Assembly: GCF_014212315.1 (NCBI RefSeq)
Contig: NZ_JACKXE010000001.1
Location: forward strand, 310,001-374,000
Direction of reading: 5' to 3'
Source of the DNA: Nocardioides luti
GTDB lineage: Bacteria > Actinomycetota > Actinomycetes > Propionibacteriales > Nocardioidaceae
Length of the DNA: 64,000 nucleotides
This document shows, in pieces, positions 10,023 through 18,410 of the stretch; within the stretch, counting starts at the first letter, position 1, and every line of letters begins with the position of its first letter. The position numbers were made by a program, and so were the translations under genes. Under the pieces are notes generated by a model, which was not told the DNA's origin, did not search any database, and worked only from the letters and a program-made list of their open reading frames with translations.

Positions 10023-11147
10023 ATGGACTTCACCTTCACCCCCGAGCAGGACGACGCCGCCGCGCTGGCGGCGCGGATCCTCACGGACCGTGCCACGCAC
10101 GAGCGGATGCGGGCCGTCGAGGGCGGCGGCGACCGCTTCGACCGCGACCTGTGGGCCGAGCTGGGCCGGGCCGGGCTGCTGGGGCTCGCGCTGCCCGAGG
10201 AGCACGACGGCGCCGGCCTGGGCCTGCTCGAGCTGTGCCGGGTGCTGGTCGAGGTCGGACGCACGGTCGCACCGGTGCCGCTGGCGGCGCACGGGCCCGC
10301 CGCCCTGCTGCTCGCCGAGCACGGCACCGAGGCCCAGCAGGCGGCCTGGCTGCCGGCCGCCGCGTCCGGCGGCTGCGTCGTGACGGCCGCGGTCGCCGAG
10401 GACCGCTCCTTCTCCCCCGCCCGTCCCACCACCGTGGCGACCGCCGCCGGTGACAAGGCGGAGGACGGCTTCACGCTCACCGGCAGCAAGTCGATCGTGC
10501 CGGCCGGGACCTACGCCGACCTGTTCCTCGTCCCGGCCGACACCGGGGACGGCGTGGCCGTCTTCCTGGTCGAGCCGGGCGACGCCGGGGTCGGCGTCGT
10601 CGCACAGCGGTTCTCGGACGGCGACGCGGTCGCCCGCCTGGACCTCGACGCGGTGGTGCTCGGCCCCGACCGCCTGCTCGGGGCGGCCGACGGCGCCGCG
10701 GCACAGCGGCTCCGGCAGCTGCTCGTGCTGGCCGCCTCCGCCGAGCAGCTGGGCGTCACGGAGGGCGCGCTGGCCCTCACGGCGGCGTACGCGAAGACCC
10801 GCGAGCAGTTCGGCCGCCCGATCGGGACCTTCCAGGCGGTGTCGCAGCGGCTCGCGGACGGCTTCATCGACGTGCTCGCGCAGCGCCTGACGCTCTGGCA
10901 GGCCGCCTGGCGGCTCAGCCAGGGGCTGCCCGCCGAGACCGAGGTGGCGACCGCCAAGCTCTGGGCCGCCGACGCCGGTCACCGGCTGGCCCACACCACC
11001 GTGCACGTGCACGGCGGCGTCGGGATCGACCTCGACGGGACCGCGCACCGCTACTTCACGACCGCGAAGCGCTTCGAGTTCCTGTACGGCGCCGGCACCG
11101 AGCAGGCGCTGACCGTCGGGCGGGCCCTGGCGGCGGAGCCGGCTTGA
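10023..11147 (+). CDS. fadE27: Acyl-CoA dehydrogenase FadE27 (ChsE5-like)
   Basis: Partner subunit of FadE26 in the heterotetrameric steroid acyl-CoA dehydrogenase. The 374 residues have the shorter, divergent N-terminal half of the FadE27 type and a better conserved C-terminal half: KTREQFGRPIGTFQAVSQRLAD near 257-278 and HVHGGVGIDLDGTAHRYF near 325-342. Length equals Rv3505 (about 373). Alone, such subunits lack a full active site; the pair shares FAD and substrate pockets. The stop overlaps the TTG start of the next gene (TTGA), supporting coupled translation. Confidence 0.92.
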   Translation: MDFTFTPEQDDAAALAARILTDRATHERMRAVEGGGDRFDRDLWAELGRAGLLGLALPEEHDGAGLGLLELCRVLVEVGRTVAPVPLAAHGPAALLLAEHGTEAQQAAWLPAAASGGCVVTAAVAEDRSFSPARPTTVATAAGDKAEDGFTLTGSKSIVPAGTYADLFLVPADTGDGVAVFLVEPGDAGVGVVAQRFSDGDAVARLDLDAVVLGPDRLLGAADGAAAQRLRQLLVLAASAEQLGVTEGALALTAAYAKTREQFGRPIGTFQAVSQRLADGFIDVLAQRLTLWQAAWRLSQGLPAETEVATAKLWAADAGHRLAHTTVHVHGGVGIDLDGTAHRYFTTAKRFEFLYGAGTEQALTVGRALAAEPA

Positions 11148-12679
11148 GCGGGACCGTCCGCGAGCAGCTGCTGGCGCGCGCGGGCGACCCCGGGGCCGGT
11201 CTGCTCTTCGAGGACGCGGCCTGGACCTGGGACGAGGTCGTGCACGCGTCCGCCGTGCGGGCCGCCGTGCTCGCGGAGCTGCTCCCCCACGACGGACCCC
11301 CGCACGTCGGGCTGCTGCTCGACAACGTCCCCGAGTTCGCCTTCCTGCTCGGCGGCGCCGCGCTGTCCGGCCAGGTGGTCGTCGGGCTCAACACGACCCG
11401 GCGGGGCGCGGCGCTCGCCGCCGACGTGCGGCGCTCGGACACCCGGCTGGTGCTGACGGACGCGACGTACGCCGGCCTCCTCGAGGACCTGCGCCTCGAC
11501 GTGCCGGTGCTCCGCGTCGACTCCCACGTGTGGGCGGACCTGCTGGCCCGGCACGCGGACGCGTCGCTACCGCAGGCGTCGGTCACGGCCGACGACCTGC
11601 TCATGCTGATCTTCACGTCCGGCACGTCGGGCGAGCCGAAGGCCGTCAACGTCACGCACGAGAAGGTCGCGCACCCGGGGCGGTTCCTCTCCGAGCGCTT
11701 CGGGCTCGGGCCGGGCGACGTGGCCTACCTGTCGATGCCGCTCTTCCACTCCAACGCCGTGATGGCCGGCTGGGGGCCGGCGCTCGCGTCCGGCGCCACC
11801 GTGGCGCTGGCTCGCCGCTTCAGCGCCTCGGGCTTCCTGCCGGACGTGCGCCGTCACGGGGCGACGTACGCCACCTACGTCGGGAAGCCGCTGACCTACG
11901 TCCTGGCCACCCCGGAGCGGGACGACGACGCCGAGAACCCGCTGCGCCTGGTGTTCGGCAACGAGGCCAACGAGCGCGACATCGACGACTTCGCGCGGCG
12001 CTTCGGCTGCGTGGTCGTGGATTCCTACTCCTCGACCGAGAACGCCGTCATCGTGCAGCGGGTGCCCGGCATGCCGCCGGGCAGCCTCGGCCGGCCCGTC
12101 GAGGGCGTCGCCGTGCTCGACCCGGAGACGAGGGCGGAGGTCCCCGTCGCGGAGTTCGGCCCGGACGGCCGGCTGCTCAACGCCGAGGCGGCGACCGGCG
12201 AGATCGTGAACACGACCGGCGCCGGCGCGTTCGCGGGCTACTACCGCGACCCCGACGCCGAGGCCGAGCGGATGCGCGGCGGGATGTACTGGTCCGGCGA
12301 CCTCGCCTACCGCGACGCCGCCGGCTTCCTCTACTTCGCCGGCCGCACCGCCGACTGGCTCCGCGTCGACGGCGAGAACCTCGCCGCCGCCCCGATCGAG
12401 CGGGTGCTGCTGCGGCACCCGGACGTCGCGGAGGCGGCGGTGTACGCCGTGCCCGACCACGTCGGCGACCTGGTCGCGGCCGCCGTCACGGTGCGCCGGC
12501 CGCTCGGGGCCGACGCCCTGGCGACCTTCCTGGCCACGCAGCCCGACCTGTCGCCCCAGGCCTGGCCGCGGTTCCTGCGCGTGCTCGACGAGCTCCCGCG
12601 CACCGCCACCAACAAGGTGCTCAAGCGCCGGCTCACCGCCGACGGCGTCGCCGACGCCGTTCCCGTTCCCCACCCCTGA
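11144..12679 (+). CDS. fadD17: Steroid C5 side-chain acyl-CoA synthetase FadD17-like (copy 1)
   Basis: AMP-forming ligase that should activate a steroid carrying a shortened side chain, as reported for FadD17 (Rv3506). The 511 residues show the ATP loop LIFTSGTSGEPKAV near 151, YLSMPLFHSNAV, DSYSSTENAV, YWSGDLAYRD and the C-terminal ATNKVLKRRL with the adenylation lysine. It starts with TTG overlapping the fadE27 stop. A close paralogue follows 10 bp downstream. DSYSSTENAV replaces the more usual DGFGSTE in the A5 motif, so substrate preference may differ from copy 2. Confidence 0.85.
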   Translation: MSGTVREQLLARAGDPGAGLLFEDAAWTWDEVVHASAVRAAVLAELLPHDGPPHVGLLLDNVPEFAFLLGGAALSGQVVVGLNTTRRGAALAADVRRSDTRLVLTDATYAGLLEDLRLDVPVLRVDSHVWADLLARHADASLPQASVTADDLLMLIFTSGTSGEPKAVNVTHEKVAHPGRFLSERFGLGPGDVAYLSMPLFHSNAVMAGWGPALASGATVALARRFSASGFLPDVRRHGATYATYVGKPLTYVLATPERDDDAENPLRLVFGNEANERDIDDFARRFGCVVVDSYSSTENAVIVQRVPGMPPGSLGRPVEGVAVLDPETRAEVPVAEFGPDGRLLNAEAATGEIVNTTGAGAFAGYYRDPDAEAERMRGGMYWSGDLAYRDAAGFLYFAGRTADWLRVDGENLAAAPIERVLLRHPDVAEAAVYAVPDHVGDLVAAAVTVRRPLGADALATFLATQPDLSPQAWPRFLRVLDELPRTATNKVLKRRLTADGVADAVPVPHP

Positions 12680-12689
12680 GGAGATCCCC

Positions 12690-14267
12690 GTGGCCGAGAC
12701 CGTCCAGCAGCTGCTCCGCGAGCGCGCCGCCGACGAGACCGTCGGCCTGCGCCACGGCGACCGGGCGTGGACCTGGCGCGAGCACCTGGACGAGGCCGCC
12801 ACCGAGGCGGCCGCCCTCATCGCGCTGGCCGACCCCGACCGACCCCTCCACGTGGGCACTCTGCTCGGCAACACCCCGGAGATGCTGCGCGCGATGGCCG
12901 CGGCCGGGCTCGGCGGCTACGTGCTGTGCGGCATCAACACCACCCGCCGCGGTGACGGGCTGCTCGCCGACATCCGGCGGGCCGAGTGCCAGCTGCTGGT
13001 GACCGACGCCGAGCACCTCCCGCTGCTCGCGGGGCTCGACCTGGCCGGCGTACGCGTCCTGGACGTCTCCTCCGCGGAGTGGGCCGAGCGGGTGGCCGCG
13101 CCCGTCACCGTCGAGGAGCTCGTCCCGCACCGCGAGGTCGAGGCGATGGACACGCTGATGATGATCTTCACGTCCGGCACCAGCGGCGACCCCAAGGCCG
13201 TCCAGGTGGCCCACCTGATGGTGCTCTTCTCCGGGCTCAACCTGGTCGGCCGGTTCGCGATGACGAGCGACGACGTCTGCTACCTCTCGATGCCGCTGTT
13301 CCACTCCAACGCCGTCGTGGCCGGCTGGGCGGTGGCGATCGGCAGCGGCGCGGCAATGGTGCCGGCGAAGTTCTCCGCGTCGCGGTTCGTCGCCGACGTG
13401 CGGCACTACGGGGTGACGTACATGAACTACGTCGGCAAACCGCTCGCCTACGTCCTCGCGACGCCCGAGCAGCCCGACGACGCCGACAACACCCTGCGGG
13501 TCGCCTTCGGCAACGAGGCCGGCGACCGGGACATCGACGAGTTCGCCCGGCGGTTCGACTGCCAGGTGATGGACGGGTTCGGCTCGACCGAGCTGGCCGT
13601 CATCATCACCCGGGAGAACGGCACCCCGCCCGGGTCGATCGGCAAGGGCTTCGACGGCGTCGCGGTCTACGACAGCGAGACCGTCACGGAGTGCGACGTC
13701 GCCGTCTTCGACGAGCACGGGGCGCTCGCCAACGCCGACCGCGCGGTCGGCGAGCTCGTGAACACGCAGGGGGCGGGCTACTTCCAGGGCTACTACAACG
13801 ACCCGGCCGCGAACGACGAGCGGATGCGGCACGGGATGTACTGGTCCGGCGACCTCGCCTACCGCGACGCCGACGGCTGGATCTACCTCGCCGGGCGCAC
13901 CGCCGACTGGATGCGCGTCGACGGGGAGAACCTCGCGGCGGCGCCGATCGAGCGGATCCTGGAGCGGTTGCCGGCACTGAGCCGCGTCGCGGTGTACGCC
14001 GTCCCGGACGCCGCCGTCGGCGACCAGGTGATGGCGGCGATCGTGCTGCAGGACGAGGCCACACTGACGCCCGGCGAGCTCGAGGCGTTCCTCGCGGCGC
14101 AGCCCGACCTGTCCCCCAAGGCCTGGCCGCGGTTCGTCCGCCTGGCCGACGACCTGCCCAGCACGGCGACCAACAAGGTGCTCAAGCGCGAGCTGATCGC
14201 GCAGGGCGCGACCGCCGGCGACGGCGTGCTGTGGACCCGTGAGTCCCGCGGGACGGCGTACGCCTGA
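12690..14267 (+). CDS. fadD17: Acyl-CoA synthetase FadD17-like (copy 2, tandem paralogue)
   Basis: Second FadD17-type ligase, 525 residues, with IFTSGTSGDPKAV near 155, CYLSMPLFHSNAV, YVGKPLAYVLATPEQPDDAD, MDGFGSTELAV and ATNKVLKREL. Block-by-block similarity to copy 1 indicates tandem duplication; copy 2 keeps the canonical DGFGSTE and looks closer to the mycobacterial protein as I recall it. The GTG start has GAGGAG 6 nt upstream. Last gene of the fadE26 operon. The C-terminal tail GDGVLWTRESRGTAYA extends beyond copy 1. Confidence 0.85.
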   Translation: MAETVQQLLRERAADETVGLRHGDRAWTWREHLDEAATEAAALIALADPDRPLHVGTLLGNTPEMLRAMAAAGLGGYVLCGINTTRRGDGLLADIRRAECQLLVTDAEHLPLLAGLDLAGVRVLDVSSAEWAERVAAPVTVEELVPHREVEAMDTLMMIFTSGTSGDPKAVQVAHLMVLFSGLNLVGRFAMTSDDVCYLSMPLFHSNAVVAGWAVAIGSGAAMVPAKFSASRFVADVRHYGVTYMNYVGKPLAYVLATPEQPDDADNTLRVAFGNEAGDRDIDEFARRFDCQVMDGFGSTELAVIITRENGTPPGSIGKGFDGVAVYDSETVTECDVAVFDEHGALANADRAVGELVNTQGAGYFQGYYNDPAANDERMRHGMYWSGDLAYRDADGWIYLAGRTADWMRVDGENLAAAPIERILERLPALSRVAVYAVPDAAVGDQVMAAIVLQDEATLTPGELEAFLAAQPDLSPKAWPRFVRLADDLPSTATNKVLKRELIAQGATAGDGVLWTRESRGTAYA

Positions 14268-14281
14268 CCTACGCTGGCGGC

Positions 14282-15301
14282 ATGGGACCTCGGGGGAAGC
14301 GTCGCGGCGCGTGGATGGTGAGGCTGGTCGTCGCGCTGGGACTGCTCGGCCCGGCCGGCCTGCTCACCGCCTGCGGTGACGACGTCGCGACGCCGGGCGC
14401 CACCTCCGGGTCGACGATCCCCGTCGGTGACCTCACCGTCCGTCCCGGCGAGCTCGTCTGGGCCGTGGGCTCCACGGTCCACGTCGGCGACCGGAGCGAG
14501 GACGTCGGCCGGCGGATCGACCAGTTCGTCGTCGGGCCGCACGGCATCTACTACGTCAGCCACGGGTCGCTCTGGTTCACCGACCTCGACCGCGAGAAGC
14601 GGGTGGTGGAGCGGCTCCGCTTCACGAGCCCGGTGCTCTCGCCCGACGGGCGGTACATCGGGTTCCTGGACTTCTCGACCGCCCCCGCCTCGACCGTCGT
14701 CTACGACCTCGAGACCGGGCGCGAGACCGTCCGCGACGACTCGGGCATGGGAGACGCGAAGGACGACCTGGCCGACCTCTACGAGGACGCGGAGCCGTTC
14801 TTCCTCGGGTTCGACCACGAGGCGGCGTACTCCCAGGGCGTCGACGACTCCGTCTTCCGGATCCCGCTCGACGGTTCGGACGTGACCGTGCAGCGTCGTG
14901 GCACGGGGTCCGGCCGGGTCCCGGCGGCGGTGCTGCCGCCGCCCGGGCAGGGACGGCAGATCCGCACCGGGCTCGGCGGGGAGATCTCCCCCGACGGCAC
15001 GGTCGCCCTCCGGAACCTCATGAACCTGCGCTTCCGCCCGGTGGCGCGGACCGGGGACGGCGGACCGCTCGACGTCGCCCTCGGGGGCGACCGCAACCGG
15101 TTCGCCATCGCCGGCTGGCTCGACGACCACCGGGTCTGGGGTGCCGCCGGGCGCGCGCGGGGCGCGGTGTCCCTGGGCCGGTCCGCGACGCTCGTCGCGT
15201 GCGACCTGCGGCCCGGAGGGCGCTGCGAGGACCTGTCGGACCCGATCCCCCTGGACGATCACCACACCGTGATGTTCGACGGGCGCTGGTTGGGGTTCTG
15301 A
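14282..15301 (+). CDS. Putative lipoprotein with WD40/TolB-like propeller
   Basis: A 339-residue exported protein of unknown function. A basic start, a hydrophobic core and lipobox LLTAC (Cys32) predict a lipidated protein on the outer face of the membrane. The mature part has beta-propeller-like strands such as LVWAVGSTVHVGDR, VLSPDGRYIGFLDF and EISPDGTVALRN. The ATG is 6 nt after a TACGCT hexamer, a leaderless arrangement. It stands alone between the fadE26 operon and a convergent reductase gene, with no visible link to steroid genes. Confidence 0.65.
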   Translation: MGPRGKRRGAWMVRLVVALGLLGPAGLLTACGDDVATPGATSGSTIPVGDLTVRPGELVWAVGSTVHVGDRSEDVGRRIDQFVVGPHGIYYVSHGSLWFTDLDREKRVVERLRFTSPVLSPDGRYIGFLDFSTAPASTVVYDLETGRETVRDDSGMGDAKDDLADLYEDAEPFFLGFDHEAAYSQGVDDSVFRIPLDGSDVTVQRRGTGSGRVPAAVLPPPGQGRQIRTGLGGEISPDGTVALRNLMNLRFRPVARTGDGGPLDVALGGDRNRFAIAGWLDDHRVWGAAGRARGAVSLGRSATLVACDLRPGGRCEDLSDPIPLDDHHTVMFDGRWLGF

Positions 15302-15318
15302 GGGGCGCTGGTCCCGGG

Positions 15319-15358
15319 CTCAGGCCGGCTCAGGCCGGCTCAGGCCGGCTCAGGCCGG
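15319..15358. repeat. Four tandem copies of a 10-bp unit
   Basis: GGCTCAGGCC-type decamers (CAGGCCGGCT in another register) occur four times head to tail between two convergent genes. The last copy covers the stop codon of the reductase gene and its final Pro-Ala codons; every copy carries an in-register TCA, so each would supply a TGA stop on the minus strand. Copy number may vary between strains. Confidence 0.85.
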
Positions 15359-15865
15359 GTCGAGGACGAAGATGCGGACGTCGCGGCCGGTGATGCGCTG
15401 CTGGTACTTCAGGTAGCCGCCGTACACGCCGGCCGAGTTCGCCATCACCTCGGCGCGCTCCGCCTCGCTCGCGGGCCGGGCGACGGCGGCCTGCGTGATC
15501 CGGTCGTGGACGATCGTCAGGTGCGGGTCGGCCTCGAGGTTGTAGACCCACGCCGGGGTGTGCTGCTGGCCGAAGTTGGTGCCCAGCAGCGCCAAGGTGT
15601 CGCCGATGGGGATGCTGATGAGCGGCGTCGTTCGCGCCTGCCCGCTCTTGCGACCGGTGGTGGTCACCGTGACGACCGGGAGCCCGGCCAGCAGCTGCGG
15701 GACGGTGGCACGCCCCTTGGTCACCCGGAGCAGCGCCCGGTCGAGGTGGCGCAGCGTCTTCGAGAAGAGCCAGGCTCCCGGCTTCGACGAGGCGAAGGCC
15801 TGCATCACCCGCTGGAACGGGTTGGGCCGGTGGTGGCGGTACTGCAGGTCGGCGGCGAGTCCCAT
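15350..15865 (-). CDS. Deazaflavin (F420)-dependent nitroreductase-family protein
   Basis: A 171-residue split-barrel protein of the Ddn/F420H2-dependent quinone reductase family. Diagnostic segments are VVTVTTTGRKSGQARTTPLI near 65-84, TLALLGTNFGQQHTPAWVYNLEADP and VYGGYLKYQQR. Such enzymes use reduced F420 on quinones or other small acceptors; the native substrate is unknown. The ATG is 6 nt from a minus-strand TAGCGT hexamer (leaderless). Its 3' end lies in tandem decamer repeats. Confidence 0.8.
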   Translation of the reverse strand: MGLAADLQYRHHRPNPFQRVMQAFASSKPGAWLFSKTLRHLDRALLRVTKGRATVPQLLAGLPVVTVTTTGRKSGQARTTPLISIPIGDTLALLGTNFGQQHTPAWVYNLEADPHLTIVHDRITQAAVARPASEAERAEVMANSAGVYGGYLKYQQRITGRDVRIFVLDPA

Positions 15866-15905
15866 GGAGGGACGCTAGACCCGGAGGCGGCCGCGTGTCT
15901 GTCGG

Positions 15906-16211
15906 ATGGCGAACGCTGCCGCGCTGCGTGCCGTCGACACGGCATCGGCGTCAGCGGCCTGGGACGGGCGACTCGCCGCGGTGATCGACTTCGGGACCTG
16001 CGGGGTCGGCGACCCTTCGTGCGACCTGGCGGTCGCCTGGACGCTGCTCGACGCCGCCGGCCGCCGGGTGTTCCGCGAGCGCCTCGACGTCGACGACGCG
16101 AGCTAGGCGCGTGGGCGCGGCTGGGCGCTCGGGAAGACGCTGGCCGAGCTCGCGTCGGCGCTCGGCGACCTGGAGGGCGACGCCGACGAGGCGGGGTCGG
16201 CACGCGGCTGA
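15906..16211 (+). pseudogene. Remnant of an aminoglycoside-phosphotransferase-family gene
   Basis: The frame encodes WDGRLAAVIDFGTCGVGD, the metal-binding DFG region of APH/choline-kinase-like proteins, then PSCDLAVAWTLL. At 16104-16106 a TAG stop stands where the family usually has tryptophan; in the same frame the family ending ARGRGWALGKTLAELASALG follows to a TGA at 16209. The N-lobe and the HGD catalytic loop are absent: upstream sequence runs straight into the reductase promoter. Loss of the N-terminus plus an internal stop indicates a decayed gene. Confidence 0.75.
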
Positions 16212-16297
16212 GGCGCCGCAGACAGGTCGAGAACCAACGGCCCACTTGTCATCCACAGGCGCTGACCGGGAGCCGGGTCGAACCTAGAATCGACAGC

Positions 16298-17656
16298 ATG
16301 TTCGAACCCGCGTCCGCCCCTCCGTCGCCCGGCCCCGCGCCGTCGGTGGCCGAGCTCGCGCGCCTGCTCGACGGGCTGTCGCAGGTGCGGGTGGACAGCG
16401 AGCGCGACGGCATCGACCAGCTCGAGGCGCTGGAGCGGGTGAAGTCCGCCTGCGCCGCCGCCCAGGCGCGGATCACCGCGGACCTGGACGTCCGCCGCGC
16501 GGCGCGCTCGACGGCGGCTCGCATGTCCGGGTCGGCTCCCCTCCCCGGCCACCGCGACCCGCACAGCGCCGCCGGGCTGGCGTCCGCTGTCGCGCTGGCG
16601 CGGCGCGAGAGCCCGCACCGTGGCCGGCGCCACCTCGCGCTGGCCGTCGCACTCGGCGACCTGCCGGAGACGCTGGCGGCCCTGGAGCGGGGAGACCTCT
16701 CCGAGGAGGCGGCGCTGGTCGTCGCCGAGGAGACGCAGGACCTTGCGCTCACCGATCGTCGCCACGCCGACGGCCTGCTGGCGGACCGGTGCGACGACCC
16801 GTGGGAGGGCCTGGGGCTGGACGAGCTGCGGCGCTGCGTCCGCGGGATCGCGCAGGAGTGCGACGAGGATGCCGTGCGCCGCCGCCGCGCCCGGGCCCTG
16901 CGCGGTCGCCGGGTCACGGGCCGGCTGCTGCGCGACGGCACCGCCCAGATCAGCGCGGTCGTGGCCGACTGGCAGCTCGCCGCCGTCCAGTCCTCGCTCG
17001 CCGAGGCCGCCGACCGGGCCCGCGCCGCCGGGGACGACCGCACCCGCGGCCAGGTCATGGCCGACACGTTCGTGGCCCGCCTGACCAACCAGGTCACCGC
17101 CGTCGCGACCCCCGTCGCCGTCGGGATCGTGATCAGCGCCGAGGCCCTGCTGGGCGACGACGACTCCCCCGCCCACGTCGACGGCGTCGGCCCGGTCCCG
17201 GCGTCGATCGCTCGGCGCCTGGTCGCCGCGAGCCCCGACGTCCGCTCGACCGTCCGCCGCCTGTTCGCGTGCCCCGAGACCGGCAGCCTGCTGGCCATGG
17301 ACTCCCGGGCACGCCGCTTCCCCGCCGGCCTCAGGGACTTCGTCCGGATCCGCGACCAGTTCTGCCGCACCCCCTGGTGCGACGCTCCCGTCCGGCACAC
17401 CGACCACCCCCGACCGCGCCGTCGCGGCGGCCCCACCGACCGGGTCAACAGCCAGGGCCTGTGCGAGGCGTGCAACTACGCCAAGGAGGCCGCCGGCTGG
17501 CGACATCGGACCGTGTCCGAGCCCCACGAGCAGCACACGGTCGAGATCACCACCCCCACCGGGCACGTGCACCGGTCGCGCGCGCCCGCGCAGCCGATGC
17601 CGACCTCCGGCGGCCGGCTGCCCGCGGTCCGGATCCGCGATCTCGCGAGCGCCTGA
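16298..17656 (+). CDS. DUF222 / HNH endonuclease domain protein
   Basis: A 452-residue protein with the DUF222 helical region (about residues 15-330) and a C-terminal HNH nuclease module: CRTPWCDAPVRHTDH near 365-380, then RRRGGPTDRVNSQGLCEACNYAKE. These are abundant in actinobacteria, are often linked to repeats and mobile DNA, and have no settled role. The ATG is 7 nt after a TAGAAT hexamer, so a leaderless mRNA is expected. It stands next to a decayed phosphotransferase gene, marking this stretch as accessory DNA. Confidence 0.85.
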   Translation: MFEPASAPPSPGPAPSVAELARLLDGLSQVRVDSERDGIDQLEALERVKSACAAAQARITADLDVRRAARSTAARMSGSAPLPGHRDPHSAAGLASAVALARRESPHRGRRHLALAVALGDLPETLAALERGDLSEEAALVVAEETQDLALTDRRHADGLLADRCDDPWEGLGLDELRRCVRGIAQECDEDAVRRRRARALRGRRVTGRLLRDGTAQISAVVADWQLAAVQSSLAEAADRARAAGDDRTRGQVMADTFVARLTNQVTAVATPVAVGIVISAEALLGDDDSPAHVDGVGPVPASIARRLVAASPDVRSTVRRLFACPETGSLLAMDSRARRFPAGLRDFVRIRDQFCRTPWCDAPVRHTDHPRPRRRGGPTDRVNSQGLCEACNYAKEAAGWRHRTVSEPHEQHTVEITTPTGHVHRSRAPAQPMPTSGGRLPAVRIRDLASA

Positions 17657-17665
17657 CGGCAGCGC

Positions 17666-17694
17666 GCGAGCGGCGACGGCTCAAGGCCGCTCGC
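17666..17694. terminator. Hairpin between convergent HNH and GNAT-like genes
   Basis: GCGAGCGGC and GCCGCTCGC form a perfect 9-bp stem with an 11-nt loop. It lies just after the HNH stop and overlaps the last codons of the convergent gene, so it could end transcription from both sides. Confidence 0.55.
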
Positions 17695-18397
17695 AGAAGG
17701 CCGTCGTGAGCACGTAGCCGGCCGCGCCCAGCATGCCCCGGAGCGTCTCGTCGCCCGGGTCCTGGCTCACCACCGACACGCCCGCCCCACGGGCCGCGGC
17801 CGCGGACTCGATCCGGGTCAGCGCATCCGGGGACTCGACCTCCGTCACGAGCAGCACCGGTCCGCCGGGGTCGTAGACCGGGGGCGCGGCGACGAGCCGG
17901 CCCGCGGCGCCGGGGACCCTCACGGCCAGGTCCACGTCCTCGGCTGCCGGCGCCGCCTCGGCCCGGTCGAGGTCGCGGTGCCACCAGAGCTCCACCGGCA
18001 CGAGGCCGACCTGCTCGGCGGCGGCCATCCGCGCAGTCTCGAACACCGGCACGACGAACCGCAGACACCCACCCAGGTGCAGCGCGTGGCGCAACAGGTC
18101 CACGCCCTCCGTTGCCCACAGGTCGCCATCGGCCTCGCCCGCCGCTGCGTCGTCCACCAGCCACGTCCCTCCCCGGGACAGCGCGATCAGGAAGGCGTGG
18201 TCCGTGCGAACCGCGACCACGTCCGGCGAGTCGATCAGGTGCCCGAGGAAGTCCCGGTGCCGGGCCTTCGCCTCAGCCGCTGGAGCCCAGAACCGTGGCG
18301 CGTGCGGCACCAGCGACTCACGGCGGTGCGACGCGAGGAGGGTGACCCAATCGAGGTCGGCAGCCGTCAGCCGACGTACACCGCCACCGCGCGTCAT
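17681..18397 (-). CDS. Hypothetical protein, possibly GNAT-like
   Basis: A 238-residue soluble protein. The N-terminal half has LTAADLDWVTLLASHRRESL, FLIALSRGGTWLVDDAAA and FETARMAAAEQVGLVPVELWW, weakly recalling acetyltransferase folds; the C-terminal half is an alpha/beta region. I see no convincing acetyl-CoA loop, so the call is tentative. It is 13 bp downstream of nothing co-directional that obviously shares a function: the next minus-strand gene upstream starts beyond it on the other side of a convergent-free gap. No promoter hexamer is obvious before the ATG. Confidence 0.45.
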   Translation of the reverse strand: MTRGGGVRRLTAADLDWVTLLASHRRESLVPHAPRFWAPAAEAKARHRDFLGHLIDSPDVVAVRTDHAFLIALSRGGTWLVDDAAAGEADGDLWATEGVDLLRHALHLGGCLRFVVPVFETARMAAAEQVGLVPVELWWHRDLDRAEAAPAAEDVDLAVRVPGAAGRLVAAPPVYDPGGPVLLVTEVESPDALTRIESAAAARGAGVSVVSQDPGDETLRGMLGAAGYVLTTAFCERP

Positions 18398-18410
18398 GTC
18401 CGTGGACCCG

